This document shows, piece after piece, positions 1-9,458 of a DNA stretch of 64,000 nucleotides. The notes beneath the pieces were generated by a model that was given only the letters and a program-made list of their open reading frames with translations, did no database searches and was not told where the DNA came from. Position 1 is the stretch's first letter; every line of letters begins with the position of its first letter. The position numbers and the translations under genes were made by a program. Source of the DNA: Knoellia aerolata DSM 18566 (GTDB lineage: Bacteria; Actinomycetota; Actinomycetes; Actinomycetales; Dermatophilaceae); NCBI RefSeq assembly GCF_000768695.1, contig NZ_AVPL01000005.1:1-64000 (forward strand), written 5' to 3'.

Positions 1-1
1 C

Positions 2-1096
2 CCGCCGCCGTCCCGCTACGTCCCCCCGCCCCCGGCCTGGGCGCAGCAGGGTCCGGCCGGCGCACGACCGGCGCACCTGCCGGTCCCGCCGCCGGGCGGG
101 TGGCTGCCGCCGCGGATGGACTTCCGACCCGGGATCGTCCCGCTGCGCCCCCTGGGGATGAACGACGTCTTCGGTGGCGTCTTCCGCGCCGTCCGGGGCA
201 ACGTCGCCGCCACCGTCGGGCTGGCCGCGCTGACCTCGCTGGTCTTCCTCGTCCCGTTCACCGCGCTCGGGGCGTGGGTGTCGAGCCAGGAGTCCTCGGT
301 CCCCCTCGAGGACTCGTTCGCCACCAGCGACACCGCGGGCCTCATGGGCTCGCTCGGCTCGTTCATCCCGTCCATCGGGTCGTGGTTCTCGACGATCCTG
401 CTCGCGGGGTTCCTCGCCTACGTCATCGGGCAGGCCGTGCTGGGCCGCAAGGTCAGCGCGGGTGAGACCTGGCGGGGCACGAGCCGCCGCATCGGGGCGC
501 TCGCCGGGGCGACGCTGCTCACCTCGCTCGTCTTCGTCGTCTCGCTCACCGCCATCGTCGGGCTGCCCGTCGTCCTCCTCGTCGCCGCCGACAGCTCCGG
601 GAGCGACGGGATGCTCGCCGCCGGGGTCGTCGCGCTCCTCGTGGGCGTGCTCGTGGCCGTCGTCCTCACGCTCTTCCTGTGGACCCGGCTCGCCTTCGTC
701 ACGCCCTCCCTCATCCTCGAGAACCTCCCCGTCGGGCAGGCGTTCGCGCGCTCGTGGCGGCTCACCGGCGGCCAGCCGTTCTGGCGCCTGCTCGGCATCC
801 GCCTGCTGGCCTCCCTCGCGATCGGCATCACCGGCTCGCTCATCACCGCGCCCCTGGCCCTCATCGGAGCCGGCCTGGTGTTCACGGGCCTCCCGATGGA
901 CCAGATGTACGTCTGGCAGGCCGTCATCACCGGTGCCACCGGCGTCGTCGCGGGGGCGATCACGACCCCCATCACCGCCGGCATCGACTCCCTCCTCTAC
1001 GTCGACCAGCGCATCCGTCGTGAGGGCCTGGACGTGCACCTCGTCCAGACGGCGCAGGGCACCGCCGTCGCACCCTGGCCCCGCGCCGACGCATGA
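2..1096 (+). CDS. Membrane protein with proline-rich N-terminus (GPDPase membrane-domain-like), 5' partial
   Basis: The reading frame is open from the window edge, so the start lies upstream. An ATG at 116 exists, but the preceding in-frame stretch (PPP, VPPPPAWAQQ, VPPPGGWLPPR) is typical of the proline-rich N-terminal tail of this family and should be coding. After it comes a PGIVPLRPLGMNDVFGGVF segment, the usual entry to actinobacterial proteins with a glycerophosphodiester-phosphodiesterase-type membrane domain. About six hydrophobic segments follow. No phosphodiesterase catalytic domain is visible, so enzymatic activity should not be assumed. It overlaps the next gene by ATGA and opens the MoxR cluster, where it is probably a structural membrane component. 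Confidence 0.75.
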   Translation, partial: PPPSRYVPPPPAWAQQGPAGARPAHLPVPPPGGWLPPRMDFRPGIVPLRPLGMNDVFGGVFRAVRGNVAATVGLAALTSLVFLVPFTALGAWVSSQESSVPLEDSFATSDTAGLMGSLGSFIPSIGSWFSTILLAGFLAYVIGQAVLGRKVSAGETWRGTSRRIGALAGATLLTSLVFVVSLTAIVGLPVVLLVAADSSGSDGMLAAGVVALLVGVLVAVVLTLFLWTRLAFVTPSLILENLPVGQAFARSWRLTGGQPFWRLLGIRLLASLAIGITGSLITAPLALIGAGLVFTGLPMDQMYVWQAVITGATGVVAGAITTPITAGIDSLLYVDQRIRREGLDVHLVQTAQGTAVAPWPRADA

Positions 1097-1737
1097 CCCC
1101 GGGCCTCGGGCTCCTCGACGCGCCACCTCTCGACCCGTCCCGCGCCGAGGGACGCCGCTGGCTCGAGGAGGAGCTGGCCAAGGCGAGGTACGACGTCGAG
1201 CCCAGCCTGTGGGACCGCTTCCAGGAGTGGCTCCTCGGGCTCTTCGACACCACCGGCCCCGGCCTGCCCTCGTGGGTCTTCGCCCTCGTCCTCCTCGTCG
1301 GGCTCGCGGTGCTGGCGCTCGTCGTCGGGCTGCTGCTCCGGCCCGAGGCCCGGTCCCGTCGTGGCGGTGACCACGGCGGTGTGCTCGACGACCGCGGAGT
1401 CGACGCGACGGCATACCGAGATCGCGCGCAGCGCGCCGTGAGCGACGGTGACTGGGAGACAGCGCTTCTCGACGCCTATCGGGCGATCGTCGCGTCGGCC
1501 GTCGAACGGACGATCCTCGACGAGCTGCCCGGCCGGACCGCCCACGAGGCGTCCCTCGAGCTCTCGCGCGCGTTCCCGGCGGAGGATGCCGGCCTGCGCA
1601 GCGCCGCTGACCGGTTCGACGCCGTCCGCTACGGCCACGACCGCGGTGTCGAGGCCGACGCCCGGGCCGCCCTCGCGCTCGACGAGCGGCTCGCCCGGAC
1701 CCGGCCCGAGCTGGCCGGCACGGCGGTGTCGTCGTGA
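1093..1737 (+). CDS. DUF4129 domain-containing membrane protein
   Basis: A 214-residue protein with a charged N-terminal segment, one transmembrane helix (around residues 55-78, LPSWVFALVLLVGLAVLALVVGLL split here for length) and a C-terminal helical DUF4129 region (about 95-200) rich in Ala, Arg and Asp. The start ATG overlaps the previous stop (ATGA), and the stop overlaps the next GTG start. DUF4129 proteins are regular members of actinobacterial MoxR/DUF58 loci. The biochemical role is unknown. Family assignment rests on context plus the helical segment after a single membrane anchor. Confidence 0.75.
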   Translation: MTPGLGLLDAPPLDPSRAEGRRWLEEELAKARYDVEPSLWDRFQEWLLGLFDTTGPGLPSWVFALVLLVGLAVLALVVGLLLRPEARSRRGGDHGGVLDDRGVDATAYRDRAQRAVSDGDWETALLDAYRAIVASAVERTILDELPGRTAHEASLELSRAFPAEDAGLRSAADRFDAVRYGHDRGVEADARAALALDERLARTRPELAGTAVSS

Positions 1738-2929
1738 CGCTCCTCGGTCGCTGGCGGCGCTCCGGCCTGTGGGCCCTCGTCGTCGCCCTGGGCGTCGGCG
1801 CGCTCGCCGTCATCGCCATCGTCTCCACTCCCCCCGGCGAGGCCATGGAGCCGGAGGGGGTCGGTCCTGCCGGGGCCGCCGCCCTCGTCGCCGTGCTGGA
1901 GCAGAACGGCGTCGACGTCGAACCCGTGACGTCCATCGACGACGCGGTGTCCTCGCTCCGGGTCCGCCGCGAGGACACGACTGTCGTCGTGGCCAACCCG
2001 AGCAACCTCGGGACGGCGGCGGCGCGCACCCTGCGACGGTCCTCGACCGGCGTCGACCGCCTCGTGGTCCTCTCGCCCTCGACGGCGCAGCTGCGCGCGC
2101 TCGGCGCCGAGGTCACGGCGCTGCCCATCGGGGCCGGCGTGCAGGTCGACAGCCGGTGCGACATCGGCCCGGTCGACGAGGGCGACTCCCTCGTGGGGAT
2201 CGACACCCGCTACGAGGCCAGGTCCGACACCGCCGACGAGGTCCGGGTCTGCTTCCCCCTGACGATCGAGGCGGCCGAGGGCGACGAGGGCGACAGCGAG
2301 GCCGGGGACCACGGCGCCGGGCTCGTCGACCTCCCCGCCTCGTCGGACCGTGCACCCCTGACCGTCGTCGGCAGCCAGACCGGGTTCGCCAACGGCGCGA
2401 TCACCGAGGAGGACAACGCGGCCATCGCCCTCCGGCTGCTGGGCGGCTCGCCGCGGCTGGTCTGGTACCAGCCCGGGGTCGCCGACCTCGCCGACGGCGA
2501 GGACGGCGGTGCCGACGGCGGGCTGCTGCCGGCCTGGTTCGCCCCGCTGCTGGCGCTGCTCGCCACCGGCCTCCTCGTCCTCGCGCTCGTCCGCGGTCGA
2601 CGGCTCGGACGGCTCGTGCGTGAGCCTCTGCCGGTCGTCGTCCGCGCGATCGAGACCACCGAGAGCCGCGGCCGGCTGTACCGCCGCGCGCAGGACCGCC
2701 CCCGCGCCGCGGCCGTCCTGCGGCTGGCCACCCTCGACCGGCTCCGCTCGCGTCTCGGCCTGCGCCGCGGCGACCCGGTCGAGGTCGTCGCCCGCGCGAC
2801 CTCCGCCGCCACCGGGCGACCCGTGAGCGAGGTCCTCGACCTCGTCGCCGGACCCCACCCCACCGATGACGCCGCCCTCGTGCGGCTCGCCCAGGACCTG
2901 ACCGCACTCGAGGAGAAGGCACACCGCCC

Positions 2930-2933
<4 letters not shown>
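1734..2933 (+). CDS. DUF4350 domain-containing membrane protein
   Basis: A 399-residue protein. It has one N-terminal transmembrane segment (about residues 9-28), an extracytoplasmic alpha/beta region (about 35-255) resembling the DUF4350 GATase-like fold found beside MoxR, a second transmembrane helix (about 265-285), and a basic cytoplasmic tail of about 110 residues. Start GTG overlaps the upstream stop and the end overlaps the MoxR ATG (ATGA), so the cluster is translationally coupled. The function is not established for the family. By context it is a membrane-exposed partner of the MoxR AAA+ ATPase and the DUF58 VWA-like protein. Confidence 0.75.
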
Positions 2934-3955
<1,022 letters not shown>

Positions 3956-3962
3956 CCTGCTC

Positions 3963-5255
3963 ATGGCCCTCACCGCCCGAGCCCTGTGGCTCGTCCTCCT
4001 CGGCATCGTCCCGGTGGTGCTCCGGCCCGCAGCCTCGACGGTGTGGCTGTGGCTGCTGCTGTGCGCAGTGGTCGCCGGCGTGGACGCGTGGCTCGCGCCT
4101 CGACCGCGGGCGCTGCACCTCGAGCGCGCGCTGCCGCCCTCGGTGCGGCTCGGCGAGTCGGTGCGGACCTCGCTCCTCGTCACCAACCCGGGGACCCGCA
4201 CCGCCGTCGGCGTGCTGCGGGATGCCTGGCCGCCGTCCGCGGGAGCCGAGCTGACCCGGCATACCCTCCGGCTCCCCGGTGGAGAACGCACGCGGCTCAC
4301 CACCGTCCTCACACCTACCCGGCGGGGCGACCGTCACGCCGACCGGGTCACCCTCCGGCTGCGCGGGCCGCTGGGTGTCGCCGCACGGCAGGCGTCGGTC
4401 GGCGTGCCGGGGCGGCTGCGCGTGCTCCACGCGTTCCCGTCGCGCCGGCACATCCCGAGCCGGCTCGCCGTGCTGCGCCAGCTCGACGGGCGGGCCGCCA
4501 TGCGCACCCGCGGGCAGGGCACCGAGTTCGACTCCCTGCGTGACTACGTCGAGGGCGACGACGTGCGCTCGATCGACTGGCGGGCAACCGCGCGGCGGCG
4601 CGACCTCGTCGTGCGCACGTGGCAGCCGGAGCAGCACCGCCGCATCATCATCGTCCTCGACTCGTCGCGGACGAGCGCCGGGCGCATCGGCGACGCTCCG
4701 CGGCTGGACTCGGGGATGGACGCCGCCCTCTTCCTCACCGCCATCGCCGGCCACGCCCGCGACCGGATCCACCTCATCGCCGGCGACCGGGTGGTGCGGG
4801 CCCACGTCTCGGGCCACGACCGGGTGCGCACCCTGCACGACGCGATCTCGGAGCTCGCGCCGGTCGAGGCCCAGCTCGTCGAGGCCGACTGGCGGCTGCT
4901 CGCCACCGAGGTGAGCCGGGTGGGCACCCAGCGTGCGCTCGTCGTGCTCATCACGCCGCTGGAGTCGTCCGCGCTGGAGGAGGGGCTGCTGCCGGTGCTG
5001 CCGGCACTCGCGGCCCGGCACCGGGTCGTCGTCGCCTCGGTCTCCGACCCGGCGGTCGACCGGCTGCGGGCGGGGCGGGGTTCGGCGACGGAGGTGTATG
5101 CCGCCGCGGCCGCCGAGCGCACCGTGGCACTGCGTGGTCGGACGGCCACGGCGTTCCGCTCGCTCGGGGTCGAGGTGCTCGACGAGCCGCCGGACCGGCT
5201 GCCGCTCGCCCTCGTCGACCACTACCTCGCCCTCAAGCGCCAAGGCCTCCTCTGA
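3963..5255 (+). CDS. DUF58 domain-containing protein (VWA-like, MoxR partner)
   Basis: A 430-residue protein beginning with two membrane helices (about residues 5-45). An extended beta region follows, then the DUF58 core RGQGTEFDSLRDYVEGDD, VRSIDWRATARRRDLVVR and a VWA-like strand IIIVLDSSRTSAGRIGD. The DxSxT portion of a MIDAS-like site is visible as DSSRTS. The ATG at 3963 is chosen because it directly precedes the hydrophobic segment and is 8 nt after the moxR stop; the reading frame is open further upstream inside moxR, which is an artefact. It is the conserved genetic partner of MoxR. Confidence 0.9.
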   Translation: MALTARALWLVLLGIVPVVLRPAASTVWLWLLLCAVVAGVDAWLAPRPRALHLERALPPSVRLGESVRTSLLVTNPGTRTAVGVLRDAWPPSAGAELTRHTLRLPGGERTRLTTVLTPTRRGDRHADRVTLRLRGPLGVAARQASVGVPGRLRVLHAFPSRRHIPSRLAVLRQLDGRAAMRTRGQGTEFDSLRDYVEGDDVRSIDWRATARRRDLVVRTWQPEQHRRIIIVLDSSRTSAGRIGDAPRLDSGMDAALFLTAIAGHARDRIHLIAGDRVVRAHVSGHDRVRTLHDAISELAPVEAQLVEADWRLLATEVSRVGTQRALVVLITPLESSALEEGLLPVLPALAARHRVVVASVSDPAVDRLRAGRGSATEVYAAAAAERTVALRGRTATAFRSLGVEVLDEPPDRLPLALVDHYLALKRQGLL

Positions 5256-5263
5256 CCCCGATT

Positions 5264-5318
5264 GCTTGCGTCTGCGGATCCGGTCGTTCCAGCCACCCCA
5301 TGCGCAGACGCAACAAGC
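5264..5318. repeat. Intergenic palindromic repeat, TTGCGTCTGCG family (copy A)
   Basis: Arms TTGCGTCTGCG (5266-5276) and CGCAGACGCAA (5303-5313) are a perfect 11-bp inverted repeat with a 26-nt loop. Sixteen bases of the left end (5264-5279) recur exactly at 6351-6366. It lies between the DUF58 stop and the DUF559-type gene. It may act as a terminator, but its sequence conservation between loci suggests a REP-like repeat. Confidence 0.8.
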
Positions 5319-5429
5319 AGGGGGCGTATGCCGTTCGCTCGTCCACAGGAGCGCTCCTCACGACGCGCTGTTCACAGGTTCAGGACTCGTGCCTTCCGAG
5401 CAGCACACCCGGCGCCGAGCGTGGGCGGC

Positions 5430-6347
5430 ATGGCGAATCGACGCACCCATCCCGACCTCGGCATCCAGATCGAGGAGAGGTCAGGGGTGCTCCCCATGAG
5501 CGTGCTCCGGGATCTCAAGGTCAGTCGCGGACGCCGCCGGGCCATGGTCACGGGTGGGCGCTGGCGGGTCGTCCCCGGCAAAGGGGTGGTTACGACCCCC
5601 GGCTCGACGACCGGTGAGGCCGCATGGCGCGAGGCACTGATGGCCGTGGGTCCCGGCGCACACCTCGGCGGCGTGACGGCCCTCGAGGCGCACGGTCTCC
5701 GGGGCTATGTCGAGCCGCGCATCCACATCTGGGTTCCCAAGGGACTCGAGAAGAAGGACATTGCTGGGGTCAGGGTGCACGAGACGCGGCGCTGGACCGC
5801 CTCCGACGCGATGCCCGTGGGGGTCCCACGTTCGGTTCCCGCCGTCGCCACCGTCCAGGCGGCACTCTGGGCGGTGTCGCTCCGGCAGGCGATGCTCTGC
5901 CTCGTCATGCCCATCCAGCAGCGGATCGTCCGGGTCGAGGACGTCCAGAAAGAGCTCGACCGAGTCAGGAGGCACCGCTTCCGCAAGCCGTTGCAGGCCG
6001 GCCTACGCGACATCGCGCTCGGGGCCGAATCGCTCAACGAGCTCGACTTCACCACGGCGTGCCGCACCCGCGGCCTGCCCGAGCCGACACGGCAGGTGGT
6101 GCGCCGACTCACTCAGGGGCGGGCCGTGCTGGATGCCTTCTGGGAGCCCTACCGGGTCGTCGTCGAGGTCAACGGTGCCGGCCACAACGGGCTCGACGTG
6201 GCCATGCGCGACGAGCTGAGGATCACGGACCTCCAGGTCCAGGGTGACGCGGTGATCCCGCTGTCGGTCCTCACCCTCCGGTGCGACCCTGACCCTTTCT
6301 TCGAGGCACTCGAGAGGCTCCTCCGGGCTCGCGGATGGTCCCCCTGA
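5430..6347 (+). CDS. Winged-helix plus DUF559/Vsr-like endonuclease-fold protein
   Basis: A 305-residue protein not related to its neighbours. The N-terminal part (about 1-60) resembles AbiEi/DUF559-type winged helices (RSGVLPMSVLRDL, then GRWRVVPGKG). The C-terminal part has the PD-(D/E)XK-like core LDAFWEPYRVVVEVNGAGH (D near residue 243, E near 253, then H), as in DUF559 and Vsr-like proteins. Whether it cuts DNA is unknown. The ATG at 5430 is preferred because it begins the winged helix; the frame is open back to 5262, where the palindrome lies. The gene interrupts the MoxR cluster and sits between two copies of the same palindromic repeat, suggesting insertion as a unit. Upstream are two CACAGG elements at 5344-5349 and 5373-5378. 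Confidence 0.7.
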   Translation: MANRRTHPDLGIQIEERSGVLPMSVLRDLKVSRGRRRAMVTGGRWRVVPGKGVVTTPGSTTGEAAWREALMAVGPGAHLGGVTALEAHGLRGYVEPRIHIWVPKGLEKKDIAGVRVHETRRWTASDAMPVGVPRSVPAVATVQAALWAVSLRQAMLCLVMPIQQRIVRVEDVQKELDRVRRHRFRKPLQAGLRDIALGAESLNELDFTTACRTRGLPEPTRQVVRRLTQGRAVLDAFWEPYRVVVEVNGAGHNGLDVAMRDELRITDLQVQGDAVIPLSVLTLRCDPDPFFEALERLLRARGWSP

Positions 6348-6350
6348 TGC

Positions 6351-6397
6351 GCTTGCGTCTGCGGATGTGGCGGCTCCAACGACCCCTTTCGCAGACG
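6351..6397. repeat. Intergenic palindromic repeat, TTGCGTCTGCG family (copy B)
   Basis: The left arm TTGCGTCTGCG (6353-6363) matches copy A exactly, as do flanking bases (GCTTGCGTCTGCGGAT). The right arm CGCAGACG is at 6390-6397. The central part is diverged but alignable to copies A and C. It lies 3 nt after the DUF559-type stop and before the convergent SpoIIM-like gene, so it may double as a terminator. Confidence 0.75.
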
Positions 6398-6424
6398 TTG
6401 GAGGAATCGGGGTGACGTGGTGGG

Positions 6425-7420
6425 TCAGGCGGCGACGGGGGCGGAGGCGGACTGGTCGCTCTCGGCGACGTCGCCGGTGACCCCGGCCCGGGCGGCCCGG
6501 CGGCCGACGACGAAGACGTACGCGAAGAAGAGTGTCTCGGCGACGACGCCGATGAGGATGCGCGCCCAGGTCGGCAGGCCGGACGGCGTCACGAACCCCT
6601 CGATCCCGCCGCTGACGAAGAGGACCACCACCAGCCCCAGGGCGATCCCCGCGGCGGTGCGGCCCTCGGCGGCCAGCGAGTCCAGCCGCGACCGGGGTCC
6701 GGGCTCGATCCACGACCAGAAGAGGCGCAGCCCCACGGCAGCCGCGACGAAGACCGCCGTCAGCTCGAGGAGCCCGTGCGGGAGGATCAGCCCGAAGAAG
6801 AGCGCCCCGCGGTCGTAGCTGACCATGAGGCCGCCCGCGATCCCCACGGCGACGACGTTCTGCGCGAGGACCCACAGCACCGGCAGTCCCAGGACGCCGA
6901 GCGCGATGCACTGCGCCGCGACCCACGCGTTGTTGAGCCACACGAGCGTCGCGAACTCGTGGTGCGGGAACTCGGAGTAGTAGTTCGCGAAGTCGGTGCC
7001 CACGTAGGCGTCGATCTCGCGCTGGGTCATCTGCTGGGTGAACACCTCGGGGTGCCGCACCGCCCACGCGCCGACGACGAACGCCAGCACCACGCTGCCG
7101 ACCGACGTGGCGAGCCACCACCGCCGGGTCCGGTAGAGCGCCGCCGGGAACGTCTGCGTGAAGAAGTCCCCCAGGTCCCGCCACGTCGTGGCGCGGCTCC
7201 CCGTCGCCGTGTGCCGCGCGCGGGCGAGCACCGACGACAGGTAGCTGACCAGCGACGGGTCCGGGCTCGCCGAGCGCACCACCGAGAGGTGTGTGGACAC
7301 GCGCTGGTAGAGGTCGAGCAGCTCGTCGGACTCCGCGCCGGTGAGCCGGCGGCGGCCGGCGAGCTCCTCGAGCCGGCGCCACTGACCCACGTGGGTGGCG
7401 ATGTAGGCGTCGAGATCCAC
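6425..7420 (-). CDS. Stage II sporulation protein M-like membrane protein
   Basis: A 331-residue integral membrane protein of the SpoIIM family. It has a soluble N-terminus (MDLDAYIATHVGQWRRLEEL, then about 85 residues) and six or seven transmembrane helices from about residue 95. The ATHVGQWRRLEELAGR opening is characteristic of actinobacterial SpoIIM-like proteins beside MoxR loci in non-sporulating organisms. The start is a GTG with a -10 box TAGAGT six bases upstream, implying a leaderless transcript. It is divergent from the RDD gene. A role in sporulation is not implied; the family may be a transporter or membrane organiser. Confidence 0.88.
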   Translation of the reverse strand: MDLDAYIATHVGQWRRLEELAGRRRLTGAESDELLDLYQRVSTHLSVVRSASPDPSLVSYLSSVLARARHTATGSRATTWRDLGDFFTQTFPAALYRTRRWWLATSVGSVVLAFVVGAWAVRHPEVFTQQMTQREIDAYVGTDFANYYSEFPHHEFATLVWLNNAWVAAQCIALGVLGLPVLWVLAQNVVAVGIAGGLMVSYDRGALFFGLILPHGLLELTAVFVAAAVGLRLFWSWIEPGPRSRLDSLAAEGRTAAGIALGLVVVLFVSGGIEGFVTPSGLPTWARILIGVVAETLFFAYVFVVGRRAARAGVTGDVAESDQSASAPVAA

Positions 7421-7426
7421 GCGGTC

Positions 7427-7456
7427 ACTCTATGCGCCGGGGCCGCGGGATAGCCT
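7427..7456. promoter_or_regulatory. Back-to-back leaderless promoters (SpoIIM-like / RDD)
   Basis: Minus strand: TAGAGT at 7427-7432, 6 nt before the GTG at 7420. Plus strand: TAGCCT at 7451-7456, 7 nt before the ATG at 7464. Both fit the TANNNT box, with transcription starting at the start codon. No Shine-Dalgarno sequence is present in either. Confidence 0.65.
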
Positions 7457-7463
7457 CGACGGC

Positions 7464-8285
7464 ATGAGCGTGGACGGGGGCTACCGCACCTACGCCGGCG
7501 ACGACCTCGTCACCGGCGAAGGGGTCTCGGTCGAGGTCCCGGTCGCCAGCGTGCCCAGCCGGGTCGCCTCCCGGCTCATCGACCTCCTCATCACCTTCGC
7601 CCTCGCGCTCGGCAGCTTCTTCGGTGCGGGCATGCTCGTCGGCGGCATGTCGGACGCCGTGGCGCAGGCCACCGCCATCCTGCTCCTCGTCTCGCTCACG
7701 GTGATCCTGCCGGTTGCCTTCGAGGTGCTGACCAAGGGCCGCAGTCCCGGCAAGTACGCGCTCGGGCTCTGCACCGTCCGAGATGACGGCGGGCCGATCA
7801 CGCTGCGGCACAGCGTCATCCGGCACCTCGTCGGATTCGTCGAGTTCTACCTGCTGCAGGGCGCCCCGGCCATCGTCGCCGCCGTGGTCCACCCCCGGGC
7901 GAAACGGCTCGGGGACATGGCGGCCGGCACCTACGTCATGTCGCTGCGGCACAGGCTCCAGGTCACCGTGCCCCCCGAGGCGCCGCCGGCGCTGGAGCGC
8001 TGGGTCCGGGCCGCCGACATCGGGCCGCTGCCCGCGTCACTGGCCATCGGCGTGCGCCAGTTCCTCACCCGCTCCGGCGGGCTCACCCCGCAGGCGCGCC
8101 ACCACCTCGGCCACGACCTCGGGGAGCAGGTGCTGCGCCACGTGTCGCCCCAGCCCCCGCCCGGGATCCACCCGGAGTGGGTCCTGCGCGCCGTCCTCGC
8201 CGAGCGGCGGCGCCGGGACCTCGCCCGGATGCAGGCGGAGGCGGCACGCGCCAGACGCGTCCTGCCGCCCGACCCGCTGGCCTGA
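7464..8285 (+). CDS. RDD family membrane protein
   Basis: A 273-residue protein with an RDD domain. The signature Arg-Asp pair is in VASRLIDLLITF (about residues 34-45), followed by three hydrophobic helices to about residue 155. Residue KGRSPGKYALGLCTVRDDGG is the typical inter-helix loop. A basic C-terminal tail of about 110 residues rich in Arg extends into the cytoplasm and is longer than in minimal RDD proteins. It pairs divergently with the SpoIIM-like gene, as in many actinobacterial MoxR loci. The molecular role is unknown; some RDD proteins elsewhere have been proposed as ion antiporters. Confidence 0.88.
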   Translation: MSVDGGYRTYAGDDLVTGEGVSVEVPVASVPSRVASRLIDLLITFALALGSFFGAGMLVGGMSDAVAQATAILLLVSLTVILPVAFEVLTKGRSPGKYALGLCTVRDDGGPITLRHSVIRHLVGFVEFYLLQGAPAIVAAVVHPRAKRLGDMAAGTYVMSLRHRLQVTVPPEAPPALERWVRAADIGPLPASLAIGVRQFLTRSGGLTPQARHHLGHDLGEQVLRHVSPQPPPGIHPEWVLRAVLAERRRRDLARMQAEAARARRVLPPDPLA

Positions 8286-8315
8286 TCCCCGCCCCGAGGA
8301 CGGCGAAGGCGACGG

Positions 8316-9458
8316 TCAGGTCGCGGCGAACAGGGCGGCATACCCCGGCTTGACGACCCGCTCGATGATGACGAGCCGCTCGTCGAAGGGGATGAACGCG
8401 GACTTCATCGCGTTGATCGTCGCCCACCGCAGGTCGTCGAGCGTCCAGCCGGCCTCGTCGACGAGGAGCTGCATCTCGCGCGACATCGACGTCCCGGACA
8501 TGAGGCGGTTGTCGGTGTTGACCGTGACGCGGAACCGCAGCTCCTTGAGCAGCGAGATCGGGTGTGCCGCCACGGAGTCGGCGGCACCCGTCTGGAGGTT
8601 CGAGGTGGGGCACATCTCGAGCGGGATGCGCCGGTCACGAACGTATGCCGCGAGCCGCCCGAGCGTGTGCGTGCCACCGTCGCTCGTGATGTCGTCGACG
8701 ATCCGGACCCCGTGCCCGAGCCGCTCGGCGCCGCACCACTGGATCGCCTCCCAGATGCTCGGCAGCCCGAAGGCCTCACCGGCGTGGATGGTGAAGTGGG
8801 CGTTCTCGCGGCGGAGGTACTCGAAGGCCGACAGGTGCCGGCTGGGCGGAAAGCCCGCCTCGGCGCCGGCGATGTCGAACCCGCCGACCCCCTGGTCGCG
8901 GTAGCGGATCGCGAGCTCGGCGATCTCGTCGCTCTTGGCGGCGTGACGCATGGCGGTGAGCAGCGAGACCATCCGGATGGGCGTGCCGGCCGCGGCCGCC
9001 TCGGCCTCACCCTCGCGCAGCCCCTCGAGGACCGCCTCGACGACCTCGGTCAGGGCGAGGCCGCCCTCGACGTGCAGCTCGGGCGCGAAGCGAGACTCGG
9101 CGTACACGACACCGTCGGCGGCGAGGTCGAGGGCGCACTCGCGTGCGACCCGGCGCAGCTGCTCGGGCGTCTGCATGACCGCGACGGTGTGGCTGAACGT
9201 CGACAGGTAGCGCTCCAGCGAGCCGGAGTCGGCGCTGTCGCGGAACCAGCGACCGAGCTCGTCGGCGTCGGTGGCGGGCAGCTGGTCGTAGCCCGACTCC
9301 GCGGCGAGGTCGATGATCGTCTGCGGGCGCAGGCCACCGTCGAGGTGGTCGTGGAGGAGCGCCTTGGGGGCGCGCGCGACGATGTCGGCGGACACCGCGG
9401 GCACCGCGGGCACGGCAGACACAGCGGACACGGTGGACTCGGCGACGACTGGGCCCAT
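8316..9458 (-). CDS. add: Adenosine deaminase
   Basis: A 380-residue cytosolic metal-dependent deaminase converting adenosine or deoxyadenosine to inosine forms. Visible motifs are [14 protein letters not shown] (metal HxH, here HDH), [19 protein letters not shown] (HGV), [10 protein letters not shown], and [15 protein letters not shown] (the terminal metal Asp; TDN where many family members have TDDP). The ATG overlaps the deoA stop (TGATG), which fixes the start. The first 25 residues are a low-complexity VSAV/PAV repeat outside the domain. It is the last gene of the M20-cdd-deoA-add salvage operon. Confidence 0.95.
   Translation of the reverse strand: MGPVVAESTVSAVSAVPAVPAVSADIVARAPKALLHDHLDGGLRPQTIIDLAAESGYDQLPATDADELGRWFRDSADSGSLERYLSTFSHTVAVMQTPEQLRRVARECALDLAADGVVYAESRFAPELHVEGGLALTEVVEAVLEGLREGEAEAAAAGTPIRMVSLLTAMRHAAKSDEIAELAIRYRDQGVGGFDIAGAEAGFPPSRHLSAFEYLRRENAHFTIHAGEAFGLPSIWEAIQWCGAERLGHGVRIVDDITSDGGTHTLGRLAAYVRDRRIPLEMCPTSNLQTGAADSVAAHPISLLKELRFRVTVNTDNRLMSGTSMSREMQLLVDEAGWTLDDLRWATINAMKSAFIPFDERLVIIERVVKPGYAALFAAT

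Noticed and set aside
5342-5378. DnaA boxes or replication origin near two TCCACAGG/TTCACAGG elements
   Set aside because: Only two weak half-matches, no dnaA/dnaN genes and no AT-rich region.
5264-6403. Insertion sequence or transposon
   Set aside because: No transposase, no target-site duplication could be identified; the flanking repeats are palindromes rather than terminal inverted repeats.
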